From contig WLWQ01000002.1 of NCBI GenBank assembly GCA_012103535.1, positions 682,001 to 746,000 on the forward strand: a stretch of 64,000 nt of DNA, read 5' to 3'. The translations under genes and the position numbers were made by a program. This document shows positions 17,368 to 25,915 of this stretch, one piece after another (positions within the stretch are counted from its first letter, which is position 1; each line of letters opens with the position of its first letter). The notes beneath the pieces are model-generated. The model saw only the letters and a program-made list of their open reading frames with translations. It made no database searches and was not told where the DNA came from. This stretch comes from Pseudomonadales bacterium. Its GTDB lineage: Bacteria; Pseudomonadota; Gammaproteobacteria; Pseudomonadales; Pseudohongiellaceae.

Positions 17368-17913
17368 TCAGATTGACGGTGATTGTCCTCCGTTCTGACC
17401 CCTAGGTCCACCGCGTCCTCCAGGACCTCGGCGTCCACCTCGTCCAGGCGGTTGCAGTTCTTCTTCATTCAGAACGCCATCGCCATCGCGATCCCTGCGA
17501 TCGAAATTAGCTTCTTGAAATTCCGCGAGGGTAACGATCTCGTCGCCGTCAGTATCCATCGCATTAAACTGTTCAGTCATGCGTTCAGCCATGCGCTCTT
17601 GCATGCGTTCACGGCGCTCGCTGTTTTCATTCGCATCACCATTTTGGTCGCCACCTCTGTTGCCAGAGCGAGGGCCTCTCATGGGGCGCGCATTAAGAAA
17701 TTCATCGAGGGTCAATACGTCATTTTGATCCGTATCAAGACGAGCCAGGGCATCAATATCGCTTTCCTGAAACTCGACGAAACTGATTACACCATCGCCA
17801 TTGCTATCCAGACTTTCCAGATTTGGTCGCTCCGGCGCATTGTCATCGGCAGCCACGCTAGTACTGCAGATTCCCGTAATCACTATGCCAATAACCAGTT
17901 GTAACTTGTGCAT
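17368..17913 (-). CDS. Exported four-EF-hand calcium-binding protein
   Basis: A 181-residue protein with a signal peptide ending SVAADD and four EF-hand loops in two pairs: SNGDGVISFVEF, TDQNDVLTLDEF, TDGDEIVTLAEF and RDGDGVLNEEEL. The linker is rich in Arg/Gly/Asn and the tail in Gly/Pro/Arg. The second loop has Asn-Asp in the middle and may bind less tightly. It is the first gene of the ECF operon, suggesting a periplasmic calcium or stress sensor coupled to the sigma system; that coupling is inferred from the operon only. Confidence 0.85.
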   Translation of the reverse strand: MHKLQLVIGIVITGICSTSVAADDNAPERPNLESLDSNGDGVISFVEFQESDIDALARLDTDQNDVLTLDEFLNARPMRGPRSGNRGGDQNGDANENSERRERMQERMAERMTEQFNAMDTDGDEIVTLAEFQEANFDRRDRDGDGVLNEEELQPPGRGGRRGPGGRGGPRGQNGGQSPSI

Positions 17914-18026
17914 GCTAATTCTCCTGCAAAATTAAGTTAGTCAATTACCTATACGTAGCTTGTGACAATACCCGTCGCTACCTAACTGGTCGTTCTATCT
18001 AGTTCCGTGTAAGCTTATTGGTCCCG

Positions 18027-18064
18027 CGTATCTCACTTATAAATACGTATCTCTCTTATAAATA
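18027..18064 (+). repeat. Tandem 19-bp direct repeat upstream of an NHL gene
   Basis: The unit CGTATCTCACTTATAAATA at 18027-18045 is repeated at 18046-18064 with a single change (CAC to CTC). The second copy ends 17 bp before the ATG. A tandem duplication of this kind may duplicate a promoter element or operator, since both units carry TTATAAATA. Confidence 0.75.
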
Positions 18065-18081
18065 GAAGAACGGAGCAAACA

Positions 18082-18999
18082 ATGACTCTGCGTAGAAATC
18101 TCATCTCCACGATTCTTGTAGTAGCTGCTTTTCAATCCAGCCTGATTCTCGGCCAGGAGTATGTAATGGATCCTGACTGGCCAAAACCATTGCCCGAAGG
18201 CATTGAATGGGGGCAGGTGCCAAATGTCACAATTGATGCGGAAGGATACATTTATGCTTTTCACCGCTCAGATCCGCCGGTGCTTAAATTCGATCCCGAA
18301 GGAAATCTGGTGGATTCATTTGGCAGTGAGGTATGGGTAACTACACCCCATGGATTCAGAACCACTCCCGATGGCGACACGATCTGGGCAACAGATTTTA
18401 ATCCCCAACGTGGGCACACGATTACCAAGATCGATACAACTGGACGGGTATTGTTACGCCTTGGTGCTCGAGGATTTACCGGAGTCGGACCGAATACCTT
18501 TAATGGTCCTGCCGACGTAGTTCAGGCAGACGATGGTTCTTTCTTCGTTGCTGATGGCCATAACAATAATCGCATCGTGAAGTACGCTAAAGATGGGCGC
18601 TATTTAATGGAGTGGGGAAAAAAAGGAACCGGCCCCGGTGAATTTAATTTGCCGCACACCATAGTGATCGATCAAAGAGGGCGTCTATTGGTAGGCGATC
18701 GCGCAAACCTCCGCATACAAATTTTCGATCAAGACGGTGAATACATTACCGAATGGGATCAATTTGGACGTCCCAGTGGCATGTTCATCGATGAGAACGA
18801 CATCCTTTATGTAGCGGACTATCAAGAACTTCGAGGTGTGACTTTCGGCAGTGCCGAAGACGGTACTGTAATGGGTTTCATCGAAGGTTTAGAACCGGAA
18901 GGTGTTGTAGTCGATGCTGAGGGTAATGTTTATACCGGTGAAGTAACTGGCGGCGAAGGTGGTGAAGGCAGCATAATTCGTAAATTTATCAAGCAGTAA
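18082..18999 (+). CDS. Secreted NHL-repeat / six-bladed beta-propeller protein
   Basis: A 305-residue propeller with a signal peptide ending at about ILGQ. NHL-like blades are visible: FFVADGHNNNRIVKYAKDG, GRLLVGDRANLRIQIFDQDG and GNVYTGEVTGGEGGEG. It is shorter than its relative at 2239-3414 but shares blade motifs (RIQIF, GEV). No enzyme residues were recognised. It is divergent from the EF-hand/ECF operon across 168 bp that contain the 19-bp tandem repeat. The two genes could share control from that interval. Confidence 0.85.
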   Translation: MTLRRNLISTILVVAAFQSSLILGQEYVMDPDWPKPLPEGIEWGQVPNVTIDAEGYIYAFHRSDPPVLKFDPEGNLVDSFGSEVWVTTPHGFRTTPDGDTIWATDFNPQRGHTITKIDTTGRVLLRLGARGFTGVGPNTFNGPADVVQADDGSFFVADGHNNNRIVKYAKDGRYLMEWGKKGTGPGEFNLPHTIVIDQRGRLLVGDRANLRIQIFDQDGEYITEWDQFGRPSGMFIDENDILYVADYQELRGVTFGSAEDGTVMGFIEGLEPEGVVVDAEGNVYTGEVTGGEGGEGSIIRKFIKQ

Positions 19000-19178
19000 G
19001 CGCTTCGGCGGGTCTTTGATAATCGCTCTGGTTAGAAGGGACCCGCACTCATAATTCTGCTAAAATCCTGCCTCTTTTTGCTGGGTTGCGGTTCTGAACA
19101 GAAAACAACCCTTTATTGATATACCCCTACAAACTGTAAGTGCTCAGGCGCTCGGGAATCTGGGTAAGCTGACTGAAC

Positions 19179-21065
19179 ATGGAATTAGCTGAAGAAAAAC
19201 TCGACGAACATCATCTCGACGAAAAAGAAGTCGTCGATGTGGTGGTGCGCTTTGCTGGTGACTCCGGCGACGGCATGCAACTCACCGGGACCAATTTCAC
19301 TCAAGCTACTGCACTTTACGGTAACGATCTTTCCACCTTCCCAGATTTCCCTGCAGAAATAAGAGCACCAGTTGGTGCAACCTTTGGTGTCAGTGCGTTT
19401 CAAATCTATTTTGGTGCAGAAGATGTCACCACAGCAGGAGATGCAGTTGACGTGCTGGTTGCGATGAATCCAGCTGCATTAATTACCAATCTGGAAAAAC
19501 TAGTTGATGGCGGTTTAGTCATTGTCGACAGCGGCGCGTTTACGGCGAAAAATTTGGCCAAAGCCAAATATGAAAACAATCCATTAGAAGATGGATCCCT
19601 CGAAGGCTATCGAGTCCTTAGTATCGATATTCACAAACAGGTTCTAACTGCGGTTGAACCTTTTGGACTGGGCCACAAAGACGCACTGCGTTGTAAGAAT
19701 ATGTGGACACTTGGTCTGGTCATGTGGCTATTCGATCGGGACCGTTCTGCAACAATTGATAGTTTGAAAGCGAAGTTTGCTAGTAAGCCTGCTATTGCCG
19801 ATTCCAATATCGCCGCACTAAATGCTGGCCATGCCTACGGCGAAACTGCAGAGCTACCAACAGGTATTCATGTCTATAAAGTACCGAAAGCAAAGGTTGC
19901 ACCTGGCACCTACAGGAATATTACTGGAACGCAAGCATTGGCCTGGGGATTAATTGCTGGATCTGAGATTGCAGACATAAACTTACTGTTTGCTTCTTAT
20001 CCAATTACACCCGCTTCTAATTTGCTGCATGAACTGGCAAATCATAAAGAGTTTCGGGTTAATACTTTTCAGGCTGAAGATGAAATCGCCGCGGTTTGTG
20101 CCGCCGTTGGAGCATCCTTTGCCGGCTCACTGGGAATTACTTCCAGTGCAGGACCCGGCATTGCCTTAAAGGCAGAAGGTATGGCACTGGCCGCGGCTGC
20201 CGAGCTGCCTTTGGTTGTCGTCAACACCCAGCGGGGCGGGCCGTCGACAGGGCTTCCCACCAAGACAGAACAGTCCGACTTTAATATGGCGATGTACGGT
20301 CGTCACGGGGATACACCTATTCCTGTAATTGCCGCTTCCACTTCTATCGATTGTTTTGATGTGGCAATGGAAGCGGTAAGGCTTGCGACGAAATACATGA
20401 CTCCGGTCATGTTATTGTCCGACGGTTATTTGGCGAATGCCGCGGAACCCTGGAAAATTCCTGCAGCCGATTCTCTGCCCTCATTTAGCGTTGAACATTA
20501 CGACGACCCAACAGATTTCAGACCATCCATTCGTGATGAAGAAACCCTTGCTCGAGTATGGGCAAAACCAGGCACAGCTGGAATGGAGCATCGCATCGGT
20601 GGAATCGAACGCAGTTTCGATACTGGCGATATCTCTTACGATCCTGACAATCATCAAAAAATGACGGATTTGCGCAAGGCGAAAGTCGATGGTATTGCAG
20701 GAGATATTCCGCTGCAGGAAGTTTGTTATGGAAATTCCAGTGGCAAGCTTGCCGTGGTAGGTTGGGGATCAACTTTTGGCGCCATTCATCAGGCGGTTAA
20801 AAGAGCCGTTTCGGAAGGCCTCGATGTTTCTCATATCCAGGTTCGTTATCTTTCCCCCTTGCCAAGCAATCTAGGCGAGCTACTTTCCAATTTTGAAGCA
20901 GTGATCATTCCTGAAATGAACACTGGGCAGTTTATTAAATTAGTACGATCAGAATTCTTAATCGATGCGGATGGCATCAACAAGGTAGCAGGTCAGCCTT
21001 TCAAAATTGGAGAAATTCTTTCGGCGATACACAAAAAATATAAAGAGTTGGAGGCAGTGGCATGA
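19179..21065 (+). CDS. korA: 2-oxoacid (probably 2-oxoglutarate):ferredoxin oxidoreductase alpha subunit
   Basis: A 628-residue fused alpha/gamma subunit. Residues ~15-190 are the gamma domain (VRFAGDSGDGMQLTGTNF, FPAEIRAPVGATFGVS). From about 245 the alpha thiamine-binding pyrimidine domain follows (FASYPITPASNLLHELAN, FQAEDEIAAVCAAVGASFAG, NTQRGGPSTGLPTKTEQSDF). The enzyme would decarboxylate 2-oxoglutarate to succinyl-CoA with ferredoxin as acceptor in the cytoplasm. The ATG of the beta subunit overlaps its stop (ATGA), so expression is coupled. The 2-oxoglutarate specificity is the usual one for fused alpha/gamma enzymes in aerobic bacteria and was not tested by motif. Confidence 0.9.
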   Translation: MELAEEKLDEHHLDEKEVVDVVVRFAGDSGDGMQLTGTNFTQATALYGNDLSTFPDFPAEIRAPVGATFGVSAFQIYFGAEDVTTAGDAVDVLVAMNPAALITNLEKLVDGGLVIVDSGAFTAKNLAKAKYENNPLEDGSLEGYRVLSIDIHKQVLTAVEPFGLGHKDALRCKNMWTLGLVMWLFDRDRSATIDSLKAKFASKPAIADSNIAALNAGHAYGETAELPTGIHVYKVPKAKVAPGTYRNITGTQALAWGLIAGSEIADINLLFASYPITPASNLLHELANHKEFRVNTFQAEDEIAAVCAAVGASFAGSLGITSSAGPGIALKAEGMALAAAAELPLVVVNTQRGGPSTGLPTKTEQSDFNMAMYGRHGDTPIPVIAASTSIDCFDVAMEAVRLATKYMTPVMLLSDGYLANAAEPWKIPAADSLPSFSVEHYDDPTDFRPSIRDEETLARVWAKPGTAGMEHRIGGIERSFDTGDISYDPDNHQKMTDLRKAKVDGIAGDIPLQEVCYGNSSGKLAVVGWGSTFGAIHQAVKRAVSEGLDVSHIQVRYLSPLPSNLGELLSNFEAVIIPEMNTGQFIKLVRSEFLIDADGINKVAGQPFKIGEILSAIHKKYKELEAVA

Positions 21066-22066
21066 ATCAGGCGCTTCCCACTTTAACTCTAAAAGACTTT
21101 GCATCTGACCAGGAAGTTCGCTGGTGTCCCGGTTGTGGTGACTACGCAATTCTTAAAACGATTCAGAAATTGATGCCAGACCTGGACACGCCGAAAGAAA
21201 ACCAGGTGTTTGTCTCTGGCATTGGCTGCTCGTCGCGATTTCCCTATTACATGAATACCTTCGGCTTTCACACCATTCATGGTCGGGCCCCGGCCATCGC
21301 GACCGGTGTAAAACTGGCCAATCCCGAATTGGACGTGTGGGTTATAACCGGTGATGGCGACGGTTTTAGCATCGGTGGTAATCACATGATGCATGTGCTG
21401 CGCCGCAATGTTGATTTGCAAATCTTGCTGTTCAATAACGAGATCTACGGATTGACTAAAGGCCAGTATTCACCAACTTCACAAATTGGTACCCGTTCGC
21501 CTTCGTCGCCAACTGGTTCAATTGATTCACCTTTGTCGCCCTGTATTGTTGCGCTAGGGTCGGGTAGCACATTTATTGCTCGCTCAATCGATACTGAAGC
21601 AAAGCATCTTACTCAAGTCGTAAAACGCGGACACGATCATCGCGGCGCTTCATTCATTGAGATATTACAAAACTGTCCAATCTACAATGACGGCATATTT
21701 GAACAAGTTAAAGACAAGAAGATTGCGCCAGACTTCCGGGTTGAAGTTGCACAGGGTGAACCGCTCAAGTTTGGCAAAGACCAGGAAAAAGGAATCGTCT
21801 TAAATCGAGACAGCCTGCAGTTAGAAGTAGTTGCCGCAGAAGGCAATGAAGACAAACTGCTAGTGCATGATGAATCCAATAAGATTCAGGCACAGCTAAT
21901 TGCAGCAATGGGAGGGCCAGATTTTCCTGTAGCCGTTGGCGTTATTTACCGAGAAGAGAAGACCTCTTTTATCGAAGATGTACAAGCACAGGTAGAAACA
22001 GCACGCAGTAGCAAAGGATCCCTCGAAAAGCTTCTCAATAGCGGCCATACCTGGGAAGTCGACTAA
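21062..22066 (+). CDS. korB: 2-oxoacid:ferredoxin oxidoreductase beta subunit
   Basis: A 334-residue thiamine-diphosphate/4Fe-4S subunit. Cluster cysteines are in RWCPGCGDYAI and SGIGCSSRF with a later Cys in LQNCPIYNDG. The ThDP motif is GDGDGFSIGGNHMMHVLRRN followed by NNEIYGLTKGQYSPTS. It forms an alpha2beta2-type complex with the product of the overlapping upstream gene. No separate ferredoxin or delta subunit is seen nearby, so the electron acceptor is encoded elsewhere. Confidence 0.93.
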   Translation: MNQALPTLTLKDFASDQEVRWCPGCGDYAILKTIQKLMPDLDTPKENQVFVSGIGCSSRFPYYMNTFGFHTIHGRAPAIATGVKLANPELDVWVITGDGDGFSIGGNHMMHVLRRNVDLQILLFNNEIYGLTKGQYSPTSQIGTRSPSSPTGSIDSPLSPCIVALGSGSTFIARSIDTEAKHLTQVVKRGHDHRGASFIEILQNCPIYNDGIFEQVKDKKIAPDFRVEVAQGEPLKFGKDQEKGIVLNRDSLQLEVVAAEGNEDKLLVHDESNKIQAQLIAAMGGPDFPVAVGVIYREEKTSFIEDVQAQVETARSSKGSLEKLLNSGHTWEVD

Positions 22067-22153
22067 TTTTTCTCTAAGCAAAATCGATTAACGACTGGAT
22101 TCAAAAGTCGATTGTCAAAAACCTGCAACAAGTTTTCCGCTACACTCCTAACT

Positions 22154-23329
22154 ATGAAGAGTAATCGAATCAATCGCAGAACTTTTCTGCAAATGGGCGC
22201 CGCAGGTACTGCCTGCTTTCTCTCTGGAGGAATCGTCCGTGCTCAGCAGCAAAGGGCTGCATTCGAGCAGCTAAAAAACATCGGTCCATTACAGCCACCG
22301 AACGCTAACGGTCTTATGTTGCCTCCTGGATTTCGTTCGCGAGTCGTCGCCCGCAGCGGTGAAGCGCCGGTAGGCTTGCCTGGCTATACCTGGCATCCAG
22401 CACCAGATGGTGGTGCCTGCTTTGCGACTCAAGATGGCGGATGGGTTTACGTATCAAATAGCGAAATGCGCAGCAACGCAGGCGGAGTTGGCGCTCTACG
22501 TTTTGATTCCAATGGTGAAAAAGTGGATGCCTATTCCATTCTGGAAAACACTTCAATCAACTGCGCTGGCGGTCCCACTCCCTGGAGCACCTGGTTGTCC
22601 TGCGAAGAATTCGGTCAGGGTCAGGTTTATGAATGCGATCCAATGGGAATCGATGCTGCAATAGTGCGACCCGCATTAGGTACTTTCAGGCACGAGGCGG
22701 TGGCCGTCGATTTAGTAAATAACTGCCTCTATTTAACAGAAGACGAACCCGATGGCAGATTCTATCGCTTTGTTTCGCAACAAGGTTTGCCTGATCTTAC
22801 TTTTGGGCGCCTGGAAGCTGCGACCGTGATAGAACAGGAAGGGAAATCCTATGTGGTTTGGCATGAGATAAGAGATCCCCTGGCGAAGCAGCAAGCAACC
22901 CGTTATCAGGCCCAGGATTCAACTCCCTTTAAAGGAGGAGAGGGCATCGCGTTACATGAGAACAAAGTTTTTTTCACTACCAAACACGACAATCGAGTGT
23001 GGTGTTATGACACTGTTACTCAGCAACTAGAAATCCTTTACGACTTTGCCACTAGCGATACACCAATTCTAAGTGGAGTCGATAATGTCGTAATTACTCC
23101 CACAGGTGATGTGCTGGTTGCTGAAGACGGGGGTGATTTGCAGATTGTAACCATTACTTCAGACAATCAGATACTGCCACTGCTACAGATTGTCGGGCAT
23201 GATCGTTCAGAAATTTGCGGGCCCGCGTTCGATCCTTCCTATCAAAGGCTTTACTTCAGTTCACAGCGAGGAAGTCTAGGTTCGGCACATGGCGGAATCA
23301 CCTACGAAGTAACCGCTGCGAACGTCTAA
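22154..23329 (+). CDS. PhoX-like (DUF839) Tat-exported phosphatase-family protein
   Basis: A 391-residue protein of the DUF839/PhoX type. The ATG at 22154 begins MKSNRINRRTFLQMG, a Tat signal. The frame is open 14 codons earlier from a TTG at 22112, but the Tat leader fixes the start. Recognisable segments are GACFATQDGGWVYVSNSEM, WLSCEEFG, FRHEAVAVD, YLTEDEPDGRFYRF and SGVDNVVITPTGDVLVAEDG, all typical of the PhoX beta-propeller. Known relatives are Ca/Fe-dependent phosphatases, but short members like this one have not been shown to have activity. It is followed after about 100 bp by the gluconate-dehydrogenase-like pair. Confidence 0.85.
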   Translation: MKSNRINRRTFLQMGAAGTACFLSGGIVRAQQQRAAFEQLKNIGPLQPPNANGLMLPPGFRSRVVARSGEAPVGLPGYTWHPAPDGGACFATQDGGWVYVSNSEMRSNAGGVGALRFDSNGEKVDAYSILENTSINCAGGPTPWSTWLSCEEFGQGQVYECDPMGIDAAIVRPALGTFRHEAVAVDLVNNCLYLTEDEPDGRFYRFVSQQGLPDLTFGRLEAATVIEQEGKSYVVWHEIRDPLAKQQATRYQAQDSTPFKGGEGIALHENKVFFTTKHDNRVWCYDTVTQQLEILYDFATSDTPILSGVDNVVITPTGDVLVAEDGGDLQIVTITSDNQILPLLQIVGHDRSEICGPAFDPSYQRLYFSSQRGSLGSAHGGITYEVTAANV

Positions 23330-23428
23330 CAAGTCATTGTTTTAATCCCGAATTTTCTACCCTAAGCCAGCGTATACACTAAATCCGATATTTGCTACGC
23401 TCAAATCAAATCGGCCCTGGAGTGCGCT

Positions 23429-24166
23429 ATGGCACGGAAAAATCCAAATAAAAACAATGAAATGCCAACGGCGGATCAACCTGTAGATCCTTCTCGAAGA
23501 AACCTTCTAAAAAGTGCTGGAATTGTCGGCGCAGCGGCCATGGGAACTGGTACCGCGACCAACGTAATCGCGCAAGAATCTCAGCAAGTTTCCAGCCCAA
23601 TTACCCGCGAAGCTCTAGAAGTTTTAACAGCCGAAGAAGCAGATACTCTGGAAGCAATTTGTGATTGTCTAATTCCCTCCGATGAGAATGGGCCTGGTGC
23701 TTACGAAGCCAGAGCCGTGCATTACATCGATCGCGCACTCGCAAGCCATAACAAGGGTGTGCGGGAAAACTATATGGTGAGCCTGGAAGCAATTAACGAG
23801 TACAGTAAAAAGACGCGAGGCGCACCTTTTTATCGCTTAATAAAAGATTATCAAAATTCAATTCTTCTTGGAGTTCAAAGCAATAAGGTGCCAGGTTGTG
23901 CGCCTAGTGGCAGTGGATTTTTTAATACGGTGCGTAGCCATACTATCGATGGCACTTTTTGCGATCCTTACTATGGTGGTAATCAGAATTTTGTTGGCTG
24001 GGACATGATTCAATATCCGGGAATTCGGTTAAGTGCATCAGAAACCGATGTCGCGCAAGGTGCAGCCCTGGAGCCTAATCATCAATCAGCCTACGATCAT
24101 GACACCTACACCAAGATGGCCGGTAACATGGCGATGAATCAACGGGGAGGTAGCGACAATGCCTAA
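23429..24166 (+). CDS. Gluconate 2-dehydrogenase subunit 3 family protein, Tat-exported
   Basis: A 245-residue protein starting with a Tat motif (SRRNLLKSAGIVGAAAMG). The body contains TAEEADTLEAICDCLIPSDE and YHIDRALA-like HYIDRALASH, characteristic of the small subunit of membrane-bound gluconate/sorbitol dehydrogenases. It would carry the flavoprotein partner across the membrane on the Tat system. Its stop overlaps the GMC oxidoreductase start by eight bases. No cytochrome c subunit follows, which is the usual third component. Confidence 0.88.
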   Translation: MARKNPNKNNEMPTADQPVDPSRRNLLKSAGIVGAAAMGTGTATNVIAQESQQVSSPITREALEVLTAEEADTLEAICDCLIPSDENGPGAYEARAVHYIDRALASHNKGVRENYMVSLEAINEYSKKTRGAPFYRLIKDYQNSILLGVQSNKVPGCAPSGSGFFNTVRSHTIDGTFCDPYYGGNQNFVGWDMIQYPGIRLSASETDVAQGAALEPNHQSAYDHDTYTKMAGNMAMNQRGGSDNA

Positions 24167-25862
24167 AAACCTTCCCAAGACTGACGTCGTCATTGTAGGA
24201 ATGGGTGCGGCCGGCGGCGCAGCGGCGCTGCCACTCACTAATGCTGGTTTGAAAGTCATCGGCATCGAAGCCGGAGGCTGGTTGAGCCCACGGGATTTCG
24301 CTCCCGATGAATTGCGTAATGGGGCGCGGAATTGGCCACAAGTTGTACAAAAAGCGGCGTCAGAAGCGCCAACAGTGCGGCCGACTTCCGATCAGAAAGC
24401 AGTGCAGGGAGGCCACCCGATGATGAATGCAGTGGGAGGAACCACTATGCATTATTGGGCGCAAAGTTGGCGGCTTAATCCCTGGGATTTTGCAGTGGTC
24501 AGTGCAACTCGAGCGCGTTACGGGTCGGACCGTATTCCAACAGACTCCACCGTGGAAGATTGGCCTTTCGGTTACGAAGAATTAGAGCCCTATTACGAAA
24601 AAGTTGAATATTCCGTAGGCATATCCGGCCAGGCTGGAAACGTAAAAGGCAGAATTAATAACGGCGGCAACATATTCGAAGGTGAGCGCCAGAATGAATA
24701 TCCAATGCGGCCATTACGTGCTTCTCCTTTTACCGACTTGATGAGCGAAGCCGCACAACGCTTGGATTGGAATCCCTTCCAGGGTCCTGCTGCGATTACC
24801 AGTGAGCTTTATGATGGTCGTCCTCCTTGTCAATATCACGGTTTTTGCAACAAAGGTGGCTGTCATGTGCAGGCAAAAAGTTCCACGGCCTTTACCACCA
24901 TTCCTAAAGCCGTCGATAGTGGAAATCTGGATGTAGTTACTTATGCCAGAGTAACGAATGTTGTTACCGGCAACGATGGCAAAGTACAAGGCGTCGACTA
25001 TGTGCGTGGCAATGAAACATTTTTTCAGCCGGCGGATGTGGTTTTACTCGCCAGTTATGCTTACGAAAATGTGCGACTCTTGCAGCTGTCTAAATCCCGG
25101 GCATTTCCTAATGGTTTATCCAATAACGCCGGACAAGTGGGTAAGCATTACCTGAGTCATCACCAGGGATCGCCGGTAATCGCACTGTTTCCTCGTGATT
25201 TACATAACTGGTATGGGCTGCCCGCACAGGGCGTCGCTATCGATAATTGGGCCGACGATAATTTTGACCACAGCGCTCTGGATTTTATTGGCGGTGCAAA
25301 TCTTTGGGCGCACACCGACCGCAAACCTATGAGTGCAGCCAAGATGAGTACCTTTGGCAGAGTCCGTAATTGGGGCTCTGAGTGGAAGAAGTTCATCATG
25401 GAAAATGCAGACCGATCAAACGTTTCCTATATACAGAAGACAACGCTTCCCTATGAAGGCAACTATTTAGATCTTGATCCAACAGTGAAAGATCCTATGG
25501 GTTTGCCGGTAACTCGTATTACGGCGCGTTATCGCGATAACGAATTGCGAATTGCGGAGTTTTCTCAGGACAAGATGGAAGAATGGTATCGAGAAGCCGG
25601 CGCAATCGAAATACAAAGAACAGGCTTAGGTAATGCCATGGGGGCCACGACCCATGCTTATGGTGGAACTCGTATGGGCAATAACAGTGAAACCAATGTG
25701 GTCGATAGTTGGGGCTTTTCTCACGAGGCACCAAATTTAGGCATTCTCGGTGCTTCTGTTATGGGTACCAGCGGCGCACGCAATCCCACATTAACGGTTC
25801 AGGCATTGTCCTGGCGAACGGCAGAGTACCTTGCGAACAATTGGCGTTCTGTTGCTAGTTAA
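24159..25862 (+). CDS. GMC-family FAD oxidoreductase (gluconate-dehydrogenase-like large subunit)
   Basis: A 567-residue flavoprotein. The N-terminal FAD motif is VVIVGMGAAGGAAALPLTNA. Further GMC features include VGGTTMHYWAQSWRLNPWDF and the C-terminal THAYGGTRMG, LGASVMGTSGARNPTLTVQA. It lacks its own signal peptide, as expected for a partner of the Tat-carried subunit 3. It probably oxidises a sugar or polyol at the periplasmic face and passes electrons onward. The absence of an adjacent cytochrome gene leaves the acceptor unknown. Confidence 0.9.
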   Translation: MPKNLPKTDVVIVGMGAAGGAAALPLTNAGLKVIGIEAGGWLSPRDFAPDELRNGARNWPQVVQKAASEAPTVRPTSDQKAVQGGHPMMNAVGGTTMHYWAQSWRLNPWDFAVVSATRARYGSDRIPTDSTVEDWPFGYEELEPYYEKVEYSVGISGQAGNVKGRINNGGNIFEGERQNEYPMRPLRASPFTDLMSEAAQRLDWNPFQGPAAITSELYDGRPPCQYHGFCNKGGCHVQAKSSTAFTTIPKAVDSGNLDVVTYARVTNVVTGNDGKVQGVDYVRGNETFFQPADVVLLASYAYENVRLLQLSKSRAFPNGLSNNAGQVGKHYLSHHQGSPVIALFPRDLHNWYGLPAQGVAIDNWADDNFDHSALDFIGGANLWAHTDRKPMSAAKMSTFGRVRNWGSEWKKFIMENADRSNVSYIQKTTLPYEGNYLDLDPTVKDPMGLPVTRITARYRDNELRIAEFSQDKMEEWYREAGAIEIQRTGLGNAMGATTHAYGGTRMGNNSETNVVDSWGFSHEAPNLGILGASVMGTSGARNPTLTVQALSWRTAEYLANNWRSVAS

Positions 25863-25915
25863 TCGTTGGCTAAATGTTGGATTTTCAAATCGATACAAGA
25901 CTGTAGTCTTCGTCT

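Noticed and set aside
17383..17904. Plus-strand open frame opposite the EF-hand gene
   Set aside because: The minus-strand frame has four EF-hand loops and a signal peptide; the opposite frame is rich in Ile/Ser by reverse reading of Asp/Arg codons.
19008..19046. GCGGGTC/GACCCGC inverted repeat before korA as terminator
   Set aside because: No T-run follows and the loop is 25 nt, so it may be chance.
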